Positions 1 to 8,380 of a stretch of 64,000 nt of DNA are shown here, piece after piece (the first letter of the stretch is position 1; each line of letters opens with the position of its first letter). The notes below the pieces were generated by a model. It searched no databases, was not told the DNA's origin, and saw nothing but the letters and a program-made list of their open reading frames with translations. Source of the DNA: Marinobacterium lutimaris (GTDB taxonomy: Bacteria; Pseudomonadota; Gammaproteobacteria; Pseudomonadales; Balneatricaceae); NCBI RefSeq assembly GCF_900108065.1, contig NZ_FNVQ01000004.1:62001-126000 (forward strand). Reading direction: 5' to 3'. The translations under genes and the position numbers were made by a program.

Positions 1-2
1 TG

Positions 3-716
3 GCCGGCGCCCTGGGTGCAGCCACCCTGCTGCTCACCCTGTCGCTGCTGCGCAGCTTGAAGCAACGCCATGAGAACCATCTGGTTGAAGAGAGCACCGG
101 CGCACTGAGCCCGCTGCAGCTGTTCCGCACCATTCTGCGTGAGCGTACCGCGTTCTGCGCCTGCCTGATCTGTTTCCTGGTCGGGGCATCCACCATGCCG
201 TTTTCAAACTGGCTCAACACTTATCTGGCCGAGCTCTCGCTGCCGCCGGCGCTGGGTGGCTACACCTGGACCATCACCGGCCTGACCGGCATGGCGGCGG
301 GTTTCCTGATCGGCAAACTGGCCGACCGTAGAGGTCACGGCCTGGCGCTGCTGATTATTTTTGCTGGATTTGCCCTGGGCCTGCTCGCCTTTGCCTACTC
401 ACCGGCACGGTTCGCTGCCGTGGCCGGGTTCTGCTACGGGCTGATGTACTTCCCGATGTGGGGCATAGTCGCAGGCTGGGTCAGCCGTCAGTACGGCTCC
501 AAGGCCACCATGCAGATCAACGGTATCGGCATGGTCACCTTCGGCCTCGGCGGCGCGCTGGGCAACCTGGTGGCGGGCTTTGTACGCGAAAGCAGCGGCA
601 GCCTGAGCGGGGTTTACGCCCTGATCACCGGGCTGGCGATTCTGCTGACGCTGGTGGCAGGATTTATCTGCGTCACCGAGCGCCAGCCGAAACCGCCGTT
701 CGAGCCGGCGTTTTAA
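3..716 (+). CDS. MFS transporter, C-terminal part (cut by left edge)
   Basis: The frame is open from the left edge to TAA at 714-716, so the start codon lies outside the window. The visible 237 residues are a series of hydrophobic helices like the second half of a major facilitator superfamily permease. A loop reading GKLADRRGHG resembles MFS motif A, which usually lies between helices 2-3 and 8-9. An in-frame TTG at 57 could be taken for a start, but the codons before it also encode a hydrophobic helix. The substrate cannot be read from this part. The gene runs tail to tail with the phnE gene ending at 761. Family assignment is good; function is open. Confidence 0.75.
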   Translation, partial: AGALGAATLLLTLSLLRSLKQRHENHLVEESTGALSPLQLFRTILRERTAFCACLICFLVGASTMPFSNWLNTYLAELSLPPALGGYTWTITGLTGMAAGFLIGKLADRRGHGLALLIIFAGFALGLLAFAYSPARFAAVAGFCYGLMYFPMWGIVAGWVSRQYGSKATMQINGIGMVTFGLGGALGNLVAGFVRESSGSLSGVYALITGLAILLTLVAGFICVTERQPKPPFEPAF

Positions 717-760
717 CAGCCTTGATCTTCACAAGCTTCACCCTTCACCCGGTGCCCAGG

Positions 761-1576
761 CTAGATAATCGCCTGGCGCACCCGGGCAGACACCCATTCA
801 GAAACCAGCACCGTGGCGAAGATCATCAGGAAAATCACACTCACCTGATTCCAGGCCAGCAGGTTGATCGAGGCATTAAGCTGTAAGCCGATGCCGCCGG
901 CCCCCACCAGACCCAGCACCGTGGATTCACGAATGTTGATATCCCAGCGGTAAACGCTGATCCCGGCGAAGGCAGGCATTACCTGGGGCAGCACGCCGTA
1001 GTTCATCACCTGCAGGCGGCTTGCGCCGGTGGCGCTGACAGCCTCAACGGGGGTCGGATGAATTTCCTCGATCGCCTCGTAGAGCAGCTTGCCGACAAAA
1101 CCGATTGAGCGCAGGCCGATGGCGATAATCCCCGCCAGCACGCCGGGCCCGAGAATCGTCACCAGCAGCATCGCCCAGATAATAGAGTTGATCGACCGGG
1201 AGGAGACAATAATCGTCAGCGCCAGGCTGCGTACCAGTGGATGAGGGGTGGTATTTCGGGCCGCCAGAAACGCCACCGGAAATGCCAGGGCGATACCCAG
1301 TGCAGTCCCCAGGGTGGCGATGTTGATCGTGTCCCACATCGGCTGCCACAGCTGGCTGGCGTATTCCCAGCGCGGAGGCGTCATACGGCTGATCAGGTCA
1401 CTACCCTGACGCCCTGCATCCTCGACAAACACCCACATGGTGTTATCGGAGATCACCTTCCAGCACAGCAGCAGAAGGCTGATACCGACCAGCCAGGCCA
1501 GAAAGATCAGCCACTGGACGCGGCTGGTGCGCCGCTGCCAGATCGGTGTTCCGTCACTTGTTGTTGAAACCGGCAT
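761..1576 (-). CDS. phnE: Phosphonate-type ABC transporter permease PhnE (second copy)
   Basis: This 271-residue inner-membrane permease has a hydrophobic N-terminal anchor at about residues 20-42 and several further helices. It carries the binding-protein-dependent transport fold, with the GAS...PQVMPAF segment that contacts the ATPase and a GLVGAGGIG motif near the C-terminus typical of PhnE. The start ATG at 1574-1576 is preceded by an AAAGGAAG ribosome site. It lies 45 bp downstream of a second PhnE-like permease and is the last gene of a phnD-phnC-phnE-phnE unit. Two different permease genes suggest a heterodimeric channel. No phosphonate-degrading enzyme is adjacent, so phosphonate, phosphite or phosphate esters are all possible substrates. 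Confidence 0.88.
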   Translation of the reverse strand: MPVSTTSDGTPIWQRRTSRVQWLIFLAWLVGISLLLLCWKVISDNTMWVFVEDAGRQGSDLISRMTPPRWEYASQLWQPMWDTINIATLGTALGIALAFPVAFLAARNTTPHPLVRSLALTIIVSSRSINSIIWAMLLVTILGPGVLAGIIAIGLRSIGFVGKLLYEAIEEIHPTPVEAVSATGASRLQVMNYGVLPQVMPAFAGISVYRWDINIRESTVLGLVGAGGIGLQLNASINLLAWNQVSVIFLMIFATVLVSEWVSARVRQAII

Positions 1577-1621
1577 AATGCTTCCTTTCGTTACTCTGAT
1601 GCACCCAGGACTTTCGGTCTG

Positions 1622-2458
1622 TTACTGCGTCCAGCGACGTACATGGCTGGAGGCGTATTCGCTCAGCAGGACAATCGCAATGATGATCAGGAGGATCGCC
1701 GCAGAGGTGCTGTACTCGTAGCGGCTTAAAGAGGTGTTCAGGGTCGCACCGATGCCGCCGGCACCGACAATACCGATCACCGATGACTCGCGGAAATTGA
1801 TATCCAGACGGTACATCGACAGTCCGATCAGACGCGGCATCACCTGAGGTTGGACGGCCTGGTTCATGGTCTGCCACCAGCCGGCGCCGGTGGCGCGGAT
1901 CGCCTCGACCTGTTTCCAGTCCAGATCCTCTATATCTTCTGCCAGCAGCTTCGCCATAAAGCCGATGGTGGCGAACGCCAGGGTAATCATGCCGGCGAAC
2001 GGCCCAAAGCCGAACATCACCACAAACAGAATCGCGATGATAATCTCCTGAAAGGTCCGCGAGATCGCGATGATCGCGCGACAGAAGATATACACCGGCA
2101 GCGGTGCCACATTGCGCGCGGCGCCAAGGCCTACAGGGATCGCCAGCAGGATGCCGATCACCGTTGAGGTCAGCGTCATGGTCAGACTTTCCAGCAGACC
2201 ATTGAGGATATCGCCCTTACGGCTGAGAAAATCCGGCTGCATAAACGCGGCAATAAAATTGAGCGCGCGCCCAGCCCCTTCAGCCACCCTTTCCCAGTTC
2301 ACCTCAACGGAGGCCAGCGCCAGCAACAGGTAAACCAGCACGCCGGCAACCAGCGCCCAGCGCAGCCGGGGATTTGCGATTAGAGGTGGACGCCGCCAGA
2401 CCCCGCGTCTGGCCTCATCCTCGCGGCGGCTATTGAGCCCTTCTGCCGACACACTCAT
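1622..2458 (-). CDS. phnE: Phosphonate-type ABC transporter permease PhnE (first copy)
   Basis: This 278-residue permease is a paralogue of the downstream one: both share the NFRES/NIRES segment, the IVGAGGIG or LVGAGGIG motif and the TGA...PQVMPRLIG cytoplasmic loop. A polar N-terminus of about 30 residues precedes the first helix. Its ATG overlaps the stop codon of phnC by 4 bases, indicating translational coupling. Together with the other PhnE it should form the membrane channel of the importer. The assignment rests on motifs and operon order. Confidence 0.88.
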   Translation of the reverse strand: MSVSAEGLNSRREDEARRGVWRRPPLIANPRLRWALVAGVLVYLLLALASVEVNWERVAEGAGRALNFIAAFMQPDFLSRKGDILNGLLESLTMTLTSTVIGILLAIPVGLGAARNVAPLPVYIFCRAIIAISRTFQEIIIAILFVVMFGFGPFAGMITLAFATIGFMAKLLAEDIEDLDWKQVEAIRATGAGWWQTMNQAVQPQVMPRLIGLSMYRLDINFRESSVIGIVGAGGIGATLNTSLSRYEYSTSAAILLIIIAIVLLSEYASSHVRRWTQ

Positions 2459-3324
2459 ACGCCGCCACCGCTGATGGCCGGCTTGAGCTCGGCGAGCCGG
2501 GTACTCTCTTCGCGTTTATGCTTAACGCTCTCTGCGGCCACAACTTCGCCGCCTTCCGGTTCTGCCTGATCTGCGGCACTGTCCCAATCCTCTTCGCCGT
2601 AGATCCTCGTCAGGATCTCGTTATCGAGCTCCTGAGGCATGCCATCGAATACTATTCTGCCCGCCCGCAGGCCCACGATACGATCGGCAAACTGCCTGGC
2701 CAGCGCCACATCGTGAATATTGATAATCGCCGCCAGCTCCCGTTCGGCGCAAAGCTCGCGAATCAGACGCATGATCTGGCGTGAGGTTTTAGGGTCCAGG
2801 CTCGCGGTCGGCTCATCCACCAGCAGCAGCTTGGGGCTTTGCAACAGCGCCCGGGCGATACCAACACGCTGACGCTGGCCACCGGAAAGCGCATCCGCCC
2901 GTTTGTCGATGGCATGGGGCAGACCCACACGCTCCAGCAGACGAAAGGCTTCAGCCACATCCCGCTGTGGATAACGGCGCCAGAAACTGCGCCAGAAGCC
3001 CACATAGCCCAAACGTCCGGAAAGCACGTTTTCCATCACGCTCAGGCGATCCACCAGTGCATACTCCTGGAAGATCATACCCATACTGCGTCGTGCGCGG
3101 CGCAGCGCCCCTCCCGACAACCGGGTCAGCTCCTGATCGTCCAGACGGATACTGCCCTGAGTCGGCTCCACCAGCCGGTTAACGCAACGGATCAACGTAC
3201 TTTTACCGGCGCCCGATGGGCCGATCAGCGCCAGAACCTGACCTTTGGGTAGTGACAGTTCAATATCTGCCAACGCCTGGTCACCGGTGGGGTAGCGCTT
3301 GCCTACACCACTGAGAGTCAACAT
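2455..3324 (-). CDS. phnC: Phosphonate-type ABC transporter ATP-binding protein PhnC
   Basis: This 289-residue ATPase has a Walker A motif GPSGAGKST at about residues 35-43, signature LSGGQ at 146-150 and Walker B LLLVDE at about 166-171. The insertion [17 protein letters not shown] between Walker A and the signature is characteristic of PhnC. The last 40 or so residues form a charged tail beyond the usual domain. It powers uptake through the two PhnE permeases encoded immediately downstream, and the upstream neighbour is the binding protein PhnD. Confidence 0.92.
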   Translation of the reverse strand: MLTLSGVGKRYPTGDQALADIELSLPKGQVLALIGPSGAGKSTLIRCVNRLVEPTQGSIRLDDQELTRLSGGALRRARRSMGMIFQEYALVDRLSVMENVLSGRLGYVGFWRSFWRRYPQRDVAEAFRLLERVGLPHAIDKRADALSGGQRQRVGIARALLQSPKLLLVDEPTASLDPKTSRQIMRLIRELCAERELAAIINIHDVALARQFADRIVGLRAGRIVFDGMPQELDNEILTRIYGEEDWDSAADQAEPEGGEVVAAESVKHKREESTRLAELKPAISGGGV

Positions 3325-3352
3325 ACACTTTTGCCTCGTTTAAATAGCATGA

Positions 3353-3378
3353 CGGCCGGGAGCGCAAACTCCCGGCCG
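3353..3378 (-). promoter_or_regulatory. Intercistronic hairpin between phnD and phnC
   Basis: The arms CGGCCGGGAG and CTCCCGGCCG form a perfect 10-bp stem around a 6-base loop. No T-run follows on the minus strand, so it is less likely to be a terminator than a structure that stabilises the phnD message or lowers expression of the downstream genes, as is known for binding-protein genes such as malE. Confidence 0.6.
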
Positions 3379-3408
3379 ATATGGCGTGAAACTGAGTGAC
3401 TGAATTGA

Positions 3409-4377
3409 TCAGTCGCAGTCGTAAGTCACACCATTGGCATCGGCAATCGTGCGGATGACCGCCCAGTTTTCCTTATAGGTCACCGGAATAAACTGAGCTT
3501 CACCGGAGTTGGCGAACTCGGCTTGCAGCGAAGTACCGGCCCAGTCGTAGCTGAAGAAGGCGTCCTGAATCTTCTGCGCCAGTTCAGGCTTCAGGTTGTG
3601 CGCCAGGCCGTAAGCGGTGGTCGGGAAAGTCTGGGAGGTGTAGATGATTTCGTAATCGCTGGACTTGATCACATCACGGGCCAGCATACGCTTGGCCACT
3701 GAGTTGGCGATCGCCGCCGCGTCGTAATCCTTGTTGATCACACCCAGGATGGAGTTGTCGTGGGATCCGGAGAAAGCGGTTTCGAAATCCTGCCCCGCTT
3801 CCATTTTGTACTCGGAACGCAGCAGCGCGGAGGGTGCACGGAAACCGGAGTTGGAGGTTTCTGACGTGAATGCGAGCTGACGCCCTTTCAGATCCTCTAC
3901 CTTGGCGATACCGCTGCCCGGGTAGGTGACGATCTCCATTTCATAACCGAAGCTGCCATCCTCGGCGGCCATCATGGTAAACGGGCGGAAACCGCCACAG
4001 TTTACGGCAACCGGCACGCCACCGGTGTTGAAACCAGCCACATGCAGACGGCCGGCACGCAGCGCTTCCTGCTGCGCCGCATTGGACTGAACCGGGAAGA
4101 ACTGCACCTTTTTACCGGTCGCCTTGCTCAGGTGTTCGAGGAAGTCAGCCCAGACATCGGCATACACCGCCGGATCCTCTACCGGTGTATAGGCAAACAC
4201 CAGGGTATCCGGATCGACCCACTGGGATTCATCCGCCGGCACATCTGCCACCAGATCGCCATCTGCATCGGTATAGCGGGAAGAGAGATCAGAAGCGGCG
4301 GCATTACCTGCCGCCAGCATCATGGCGCCAGCAAGTGCAGTACCGAGAAGCTTGCGGGAAAAAGGTAGAGTTTCCAT
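3409..4377 (-). CDS. phnD: Phosphonate/phosphite-type ABC transporter substrate-binding protein PhnD
   Basis: This 322-residue protein starts with a secretion signal (hydrophobic stretch with cleavage near residue 29, after NAAA). The mature part has the PhnD-family periplasmic fold, including the VEDPAVYADVWADF region, AGFNTGGVPVAVNCGG and SETSNSGFRAPSALL, which in the family line the anion pocket. A segment rich in D and A after the signal (TDADGDLVADVP) is an extension not found in E. coli PhnD. It captures the ligand and delivers it to PhnE. It is the first gene of the operon. The precise ligand cannot be told from sequence. Confidence 0.88.
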   Translation of the reverse strand: METLPFSRKLLGTALAGAMMLAAGNAAASDLSSRYTDADGDLVADVPADESQWVDPDTLVFAYTPVEDPAVYADVWADFLEHLSKATGKKVQFFPVQSNAAQQEALRAGRLHVAGFNTGGVPVAVNCGGFRPFTMMAAEDGSFGYEMEIVTYPGSGIAKVEDLKGRQLAFTSETSNSGFRAPSALLRSEYKMEAGQDFETAFSGSHDNSILGVINKDYDAAAIANSVAKRMLARDVIKSSDYEIIYTSQTFPTTAYGLAHNLKPELAQKIQDAFFSYDWAGTSLQAEFANSGEAQFIPVTYKENWAVIRTIADANGVTYDCD

Positions 4378-4489
4378 ACATCACCCATTCAAAGTTGTCT
4401 TTAAACATAAACGTTTGTGAGAATTATTTATGTTCTCAATGACAACCAAGCGTCGAACGGATGACCATTGAATGACAACTGTGTGAATG

Positions 4490-4503
4490 TTGATCACGAT
4501 CAA
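4490..4503. promoter_or_regulatory. Perfect FNR/ANR-type box upstream of phnD
   Basis: The 14-mer TTGATCACGATCAA matches the TTGAT-N4-ATCAA consensus at all ten defined positions. It lies about 113 bp upstream of the phnD ATG, in the gap between phnD and the stop codon of the outer-membrane factor gene. No convincing sigma-70 hexamers were found at the class II spacing, so its regulatory role is inferred only from the match. Confidence 0.5.
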
Positions 4504-4541
4504 CAGATACCAACCGGCAAGCGAATCCCATACCTCTGCCG

Positions 4542-6065
4542 TCAGACGCCGCCACCCACCGCCTTATACACCGCCACCCGCTGAATATTCAGCCTTGCCC
4601 GGCTGTCAGCCAACTGGCGCTCAATGCCGTGCAGCGCCGAGCGGGCCTGAAGTTCAGCGCTGCTATCGGTAAGACCCGCTGCCCGGTTGGCGGTGATCAG
4701 CTCCAGCTGCCGGCTCAGGCTCTGCTGCTGCTCAGTCAGCCGGTCATGACGCTCACGCTCGGCGCTGTAGCCGGTCAGGGCATCGTCGATCTCCTGCCAG
4801 GCGGTCAGCACCGTTTTGCGGTACTGGATCGCCGCCTGCTGCTGCGCGACCTCGGTCAGTTCGACCCGCTTCTGCAAACGCCCCTGATTGAACAATGGCA
4901 GGTAGAAGCCAGGGCCTATATTCCACTGGCGGCTGGTCCATTCCCCGATAGTGCTGTCGTTGTAGGTTTCGAAACCGAACCCGGCATTCAGGGTGATCCG
5001 CGGATAAAGGTCGGCACGGGCCACACCGATCTGCGCCGTGGCGGCATGCAGACGCGCCTCCGCCGCCTGGATATCGGGGCGGCGCTGGGCCAGTTCCGAG
5101 GACAGACCTAGTTTGAACGGGTTATCCAGCGGCTTATCCGCCAGTTGATCGCCCGCCTTTTCCAGCAGTGTTGCCAGAGCTCCGGGGCGCTCGCCCAGCA
5201 GTTGGGCCATAGCATTTTCAAGCGCTGCAGCCTGGCTTTTGAGTGGTGGCAGACCCGCATTCAGCTCTCGCAATTGAGTCAGCTGGCGCTCCAGCGGCAG
5301 TTCGGTGATCATTCCGGCAGCCTGCTGCGCTTGTAGCAGTTCCAGTTGTTCCTCGCCCAGGTCAATCTGCTCCTCAAGTAAGGCGATCTGCTGATCGACA
5401 GATAGAAACTGGAAGTAGGCGCGGGCCAGCTCTGCGCTCAGCGCCAGCCGTATCTCCTCAAGCTCAGCTGCACTTGCCCGCATCTCGGCCCCCGCCGCTT
5501 CTACCGAGCGGCTGATCCGGCCCCAGAAGTCCGGCTCCCAGCTGGCATCGAAGCCCGCCTGGTAAAGGGTGTAGGGCTTGGCCAGACGCTCGATCAGCTG
5601 ATCGGCGTTACCCGGCGCGGAGATCTCGGCCATGCGCATGGACGGGCTGTTCTCACTGATCCGCTGACGACCGGCGGTACCACTGGCGTTAAGGTCCACA
5701 CTCTGGGCACCGGCGATCTGCTGCTGCAGCCGGGCACGAATAAAGCTGAGTGCCGCCGTCTGCAGATCCGGGTTATTCGCCGCCATGCGGGACTGCAGCT
5801 CTTCGAGCAACGGATCGTTAAACTCACGCCACCAGAGCAGACTGGTACTGGCGTTATCCACATTGAGCTGATGAGTCGCCTGATCGCCGCTGTGCCACTG
5901 GCTCCAGGAGTCCGGCGCATCAGGCTGAGGCTTTTCAAAGTCGAGACCAAGTGCGGTGCAGCCAGCCAAGAGCGATAACAGAGCCACAGCCAATCCCAGC
6001 CGCACGACTCTGCTCTGCGGGAAGCTTTGAGGGAAACGCCTTGTTGACAGCAACGGATCAGACAT
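4542..6065 (-). CDS. Outer-membrane efflux lipoprotein, NodT family
   Basis: This 507-residue protein has a lipoprotein signal ending LLSLLAGC with Cys36 as the acylation site. The body holds two outer-membrane efflux repeats, rich in alpha-helical Q/E/A/L segments, and the family marker RRPDIQAAEARLHAATAQIGVARADLYP (read from position about 330 onward) followed by a beta-strand region. It forms the trimeric TolC-like exit duct. It is the last gene of the exporter operon and starts 40 bp after the second ABC-2 permease, so it probably serves that pump. Confidence 0.9.
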   Translation of the reverse strand: MSDPLLSTRRFPQSFPQSRVVRLGLAVALLSLLAGCTALGLDFEKPQPDAPDSWSQWHSGDQATHQLNVDNASTSLLWWREFNDPLLEELQSRMAANNPDLQTAALSFIRARLQQQIAGAQSVDLNASGTAGRQRISENSPSMRMAEISAPGNADQLIERLAKPYTLYQAGFDASWEPDFWGRISRSVEAAGAEMRASAAELEEIRLALSAELARAYFQFLSVDQQIALLEEQIDLGEEQLELLQAQQAAGMITELPLERQLTQLRELNAGLPPLKSQAAALENAMAQLLGERPGALATLLEKAGDQLADKPLDNPFKLGLSSELAQRRPDIQAAEARLHAATAQIGVARADLYPRITLNAGFGFETYNDSTIGEWTSRQWNIGPGFYLPLFNQGRLQKRVELTEVAQQQAAIQYRKTVLTAWQEIDDALTGYSAERERHDRLTEQQQSLSRQLELITANRAAGLTDSSAELQARSALHGIERQLADSRARLNIQRVAVYKAVGGGV

Positions 6066-6105
6066 TCAGCACTCCAGTTAAAGCGCTCTAATTAGAGCGC
6101 TTCAG

Positions 6106-7227
6106 TTAAATCAGGCGATGGCGGAACAGCCAGGCCGCCAGCGGTAAGGTGAAAACAGCGATCAGCATCAGCGGCACCATATCCCGCCAGACATCGCCCA
6201 GTTGCGCCCCTTCCAGATAGACTCCCCTCACCAGATGGATCGCAAAGCGCAGCGGGTTGGCGTAAGTGAGGGTCTGCAGCAGGTCCGGCATATTGGCCAC
6301 CGGCGTCGCCAATCCAGAGAGCAGCATCAGCGGCATAATCAGCACGAAGGTATAGAGCATCGCCTGGTGCATATTGGCGGAGAGTGCCGAGATCGACAGG
6401 CCCACGCCCACACTGGCGATGGTGAACATCAGCAGACCCGCGTAGAGAGTCCCCACCGATCCGGCCATGGGGATATGAAACCAGTAGCGCGCCACCACCA
6501 ACACCAGCGTGGATTGCACCAGGCCGATAATGATTGGCGGGATCGCCTTGCTGATCAGGATCTCGAACGGCGTGTGCGGCGTCACCAGCAGCTGATCGAA
6601 GGTGCCCTGCTCCCGCTCCCGCGCCACCGAGAGCGCCGACAGCATCATCGTCTGGATCATGCTCAGCGCCGCGATCATCGCCGGCATGATGATCCAGCGG
6701 GTCTCAAGATTGGGGTTAAACCAGCTGCGCGCTTCAACCTCAACAGAGACCGCTGTCTCCGGGTTCAGGCGCTGATTAAAGCCGGCAACGATGGATCGTA
6801 CATAGCCCACCGCCGAGTTACCGGTGGCGGAATTACGCCCATCCACAATCAGCTGCAGCGGCGCAGTATCACCGGAGCTCAGCCGCTCCTCGAAATCGCT
6901 GGGAAAATGCAGCGCAATCAGCGCCTCACCGTTACCGATAAAACGCTCGATCTCGGCACTGCTGTGCAGCGTCGCCACGCGATGAAACACGCCGGTACCG
7001 TCCACCCTGTCCAGCAGCGTGCGGCTTGATTCCGTACTGCTCTGATCCAGCACCACGTAGGGCACATCGGTAAGGTCGAAGTTGGCGGCGTAGCCGAACA
7101 GCAGGCTCTGCAGCAATGGCGGCACAATCAGGATCACCCGGTTGGCCGGGTCCTTGAGCACCGCGAGCATCTCCTTGTTGCAGAGGTTGATGACTCGGTA
7201 GATAAACGCGATCAGGCTGGCAGTCAT
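6106..7227 (-). CDS. ABC-2 type export permease (YbhR-like)
   Basis: This permease has an N-terminal helix, a large periplasmic domain of about 150 residues and five C-terminal helices, the usual ABC-2 layout. The marker EREQGTFDQLLVTP, just before the second helix, is typical of the YbhS/YbhR/YhhJ family. ATG at 7225-7227 (MTASLIAF) is chosen as start because it lies 4 bp after the upstream stop; an upstream in-frame ATG at 7287 would overlap the preceding gene by 56 bp. It is predicted to pair with the adjacent permease as a heterodimer driven by the fused ATPase. Confidence 0.88.
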   Translation of the reverse strand: MTASLIAFIYRVINLCNKEMLAVLKDPANRVILIVPPLLQSLLFGYAANFDLTDVPYVVLDQSSTESSRTLLDRVDGTGVFHRVATLHSSAEIERFIGNGEALIALHFPSDFEERLSSGDTAPLQLIVDGRNSATGNSAVGYVRSIVAGFNQRLNPETAVSVEVEARSWFNPNLETRWIIMPAMIAALSMIQTMMLSALSVAREREQGTFDQLLVTPHTPFEILISKAIPPIIIGLVQSTLVLVVARYWFHIPMAGSVGTLYAGLLMFTIASVGVGLSISALSANMHQAMLYTFVLIMPLMLLSGLATPVANMPDLLQTLTYANPLRFAIHLVRGVYLEGAQLGDVWRDMVPLMLIAVFTLPLAAWLFRHRLI

Positions 7228-7231
7228 CGGC

Positions 7232-8380
7232 TTAATCCAGACTCTTGCGGGTAACGAAACGCGCCAGACCCAGGAGCACCGCCGCATAGGCGGCCAGGAT
7301 CAGGCAGTCCTTGATGATCAGCGGCCAGAAGTCCCCGGCCAGGAACAGGGTGCGGATCAACTCCATGAAATAGGTGGCCGGCAGGGCATAGCAGATCACC
7401 TGCACCGCCAGCGGCAGGTTGCGGATATCGAACACAAACCCCGACAGCATCAGCGCAGGCAGAAAGCTGGCCAGCAGCGCGATCTGGCTGGCGAGAAACT
7501 GGTTGCGGGTCACCGCCGAGATCAGCAGCCCTATCCCCAGCGCTACCAGCATATACAGCGTGGAGCCGATCACCACCATCAGCGGCGCACCGACGATCGG
7601 CACATCAAACAGTACCCGTGCAGCGATGATGCAGAGGCCAAGGCCTAGCATACCGACGAAGAAGTAAGGCGTGACCTTCGCCAGCAACACCTCAGTAGGC
7701 CGCACAGGAGTCACGAACAGCGCCTCCAGCGTGCCGCGCTCCCACTCCCGCGCCATCACCATGGCGGTGAGGAATGTCCCCACCAGCGTCATGATCAGCA
7801 CGATCAGCCCCGGCACCAGGAACCAGCTGCTGGTGTTGGCCACGTTGAACCAGAGCCGGTCCACCACCTCAACCCGAGGGCCTGGCGGGCTGGACACTCC
7901 CTGGCGATCCGCCGCCTTGATGGACCACTGCCCCACCTGTTCGCTGAAGTAGTTGACGATGGAACCGGCCCGGGTGGCATCGGAGCCGGAAACAACCAGC
8001 TGTACCTGGGCCTGACCGGCGCTCAGTTCGCGGGCAAAGTCACTGCTCAGGTGAACAAAACCCTCCACCGTTCCGGCCTGCATCATCTGTTCGGCAGCCG
8101 TTACCGAATCGGCATGCACCGGATTGAAATAGCGTGACAGGGTCAGCCCGGAGACAAAGTCGGTGGCCGCCGGCGAGCGGTCATCGAGCACCAGCGCCAG
8201 ACGAATATTGCGCACATCGAGCGAAACGCCATAGCCGAAGATAAAGATCAGGATGATCGGCAGGCCGATACCGATCAGCAGGTTGCTGCGATCACGCAAA
8301 AGCTGCCGCGTTTCCTTGCGGATCAACGACAGCAGGCGGGTGAGAAAACGGCTTTGGGTCTGGGTCTGAATCTGAGTCAT
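7232..8380 (-). CDS. ABC-2 type export permease (YbhS-like)
   Basis: This 382-residue membrane protein has a first helix at about residues 28-50 (LLIGIGLPIILIFIFGYG), a periplasmic domain, and then helices beginning after the motif EWERGTLEALFVTP that defines the family. Its ATG overlaps the stop of the ATPase gene by 4 bases. It is a paralogue of the next gene. The pair corresponds to YbhS/YbhR in the E. coli YbhFSR exporter, which is linked to drug export and cation homeostasis; the substrate here is unknown. Confidence 0.88.
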   Translation of the reverse strand: MTQIQTQTQSRFLTRLLSLIRKETRQLLRDRSNLLIGIGLPIILIFIFGYGVSLDVRNIRLALVLDDRSPAATDFVSGLTLSRYFNPVHADSVTAAEQMMQAGTVEGFVHLSSDFARELSAGQAQVQLVVSGSDATRAGSIVNYFSEQVGQWSIKAADRQGVSSPPGPRVEVVDRLWFNVANTSSWFLVPGLIVLIMTLVGTFLTAMVMAREWERGTLEALFVTPVRPTEVLLAKVTPYFFVGMLGLGLCIIAARVLFDVPIVGAPLMVVIGSTLYMLVALGIGLLISAVTRNQFLASQIALLASFLPALMLSGFVFDIRNLPLAVQVICYALPATYFMELIRTLFLAGDFWPLIIKDCLILAAYAAVLLGLARFVTRKSLD

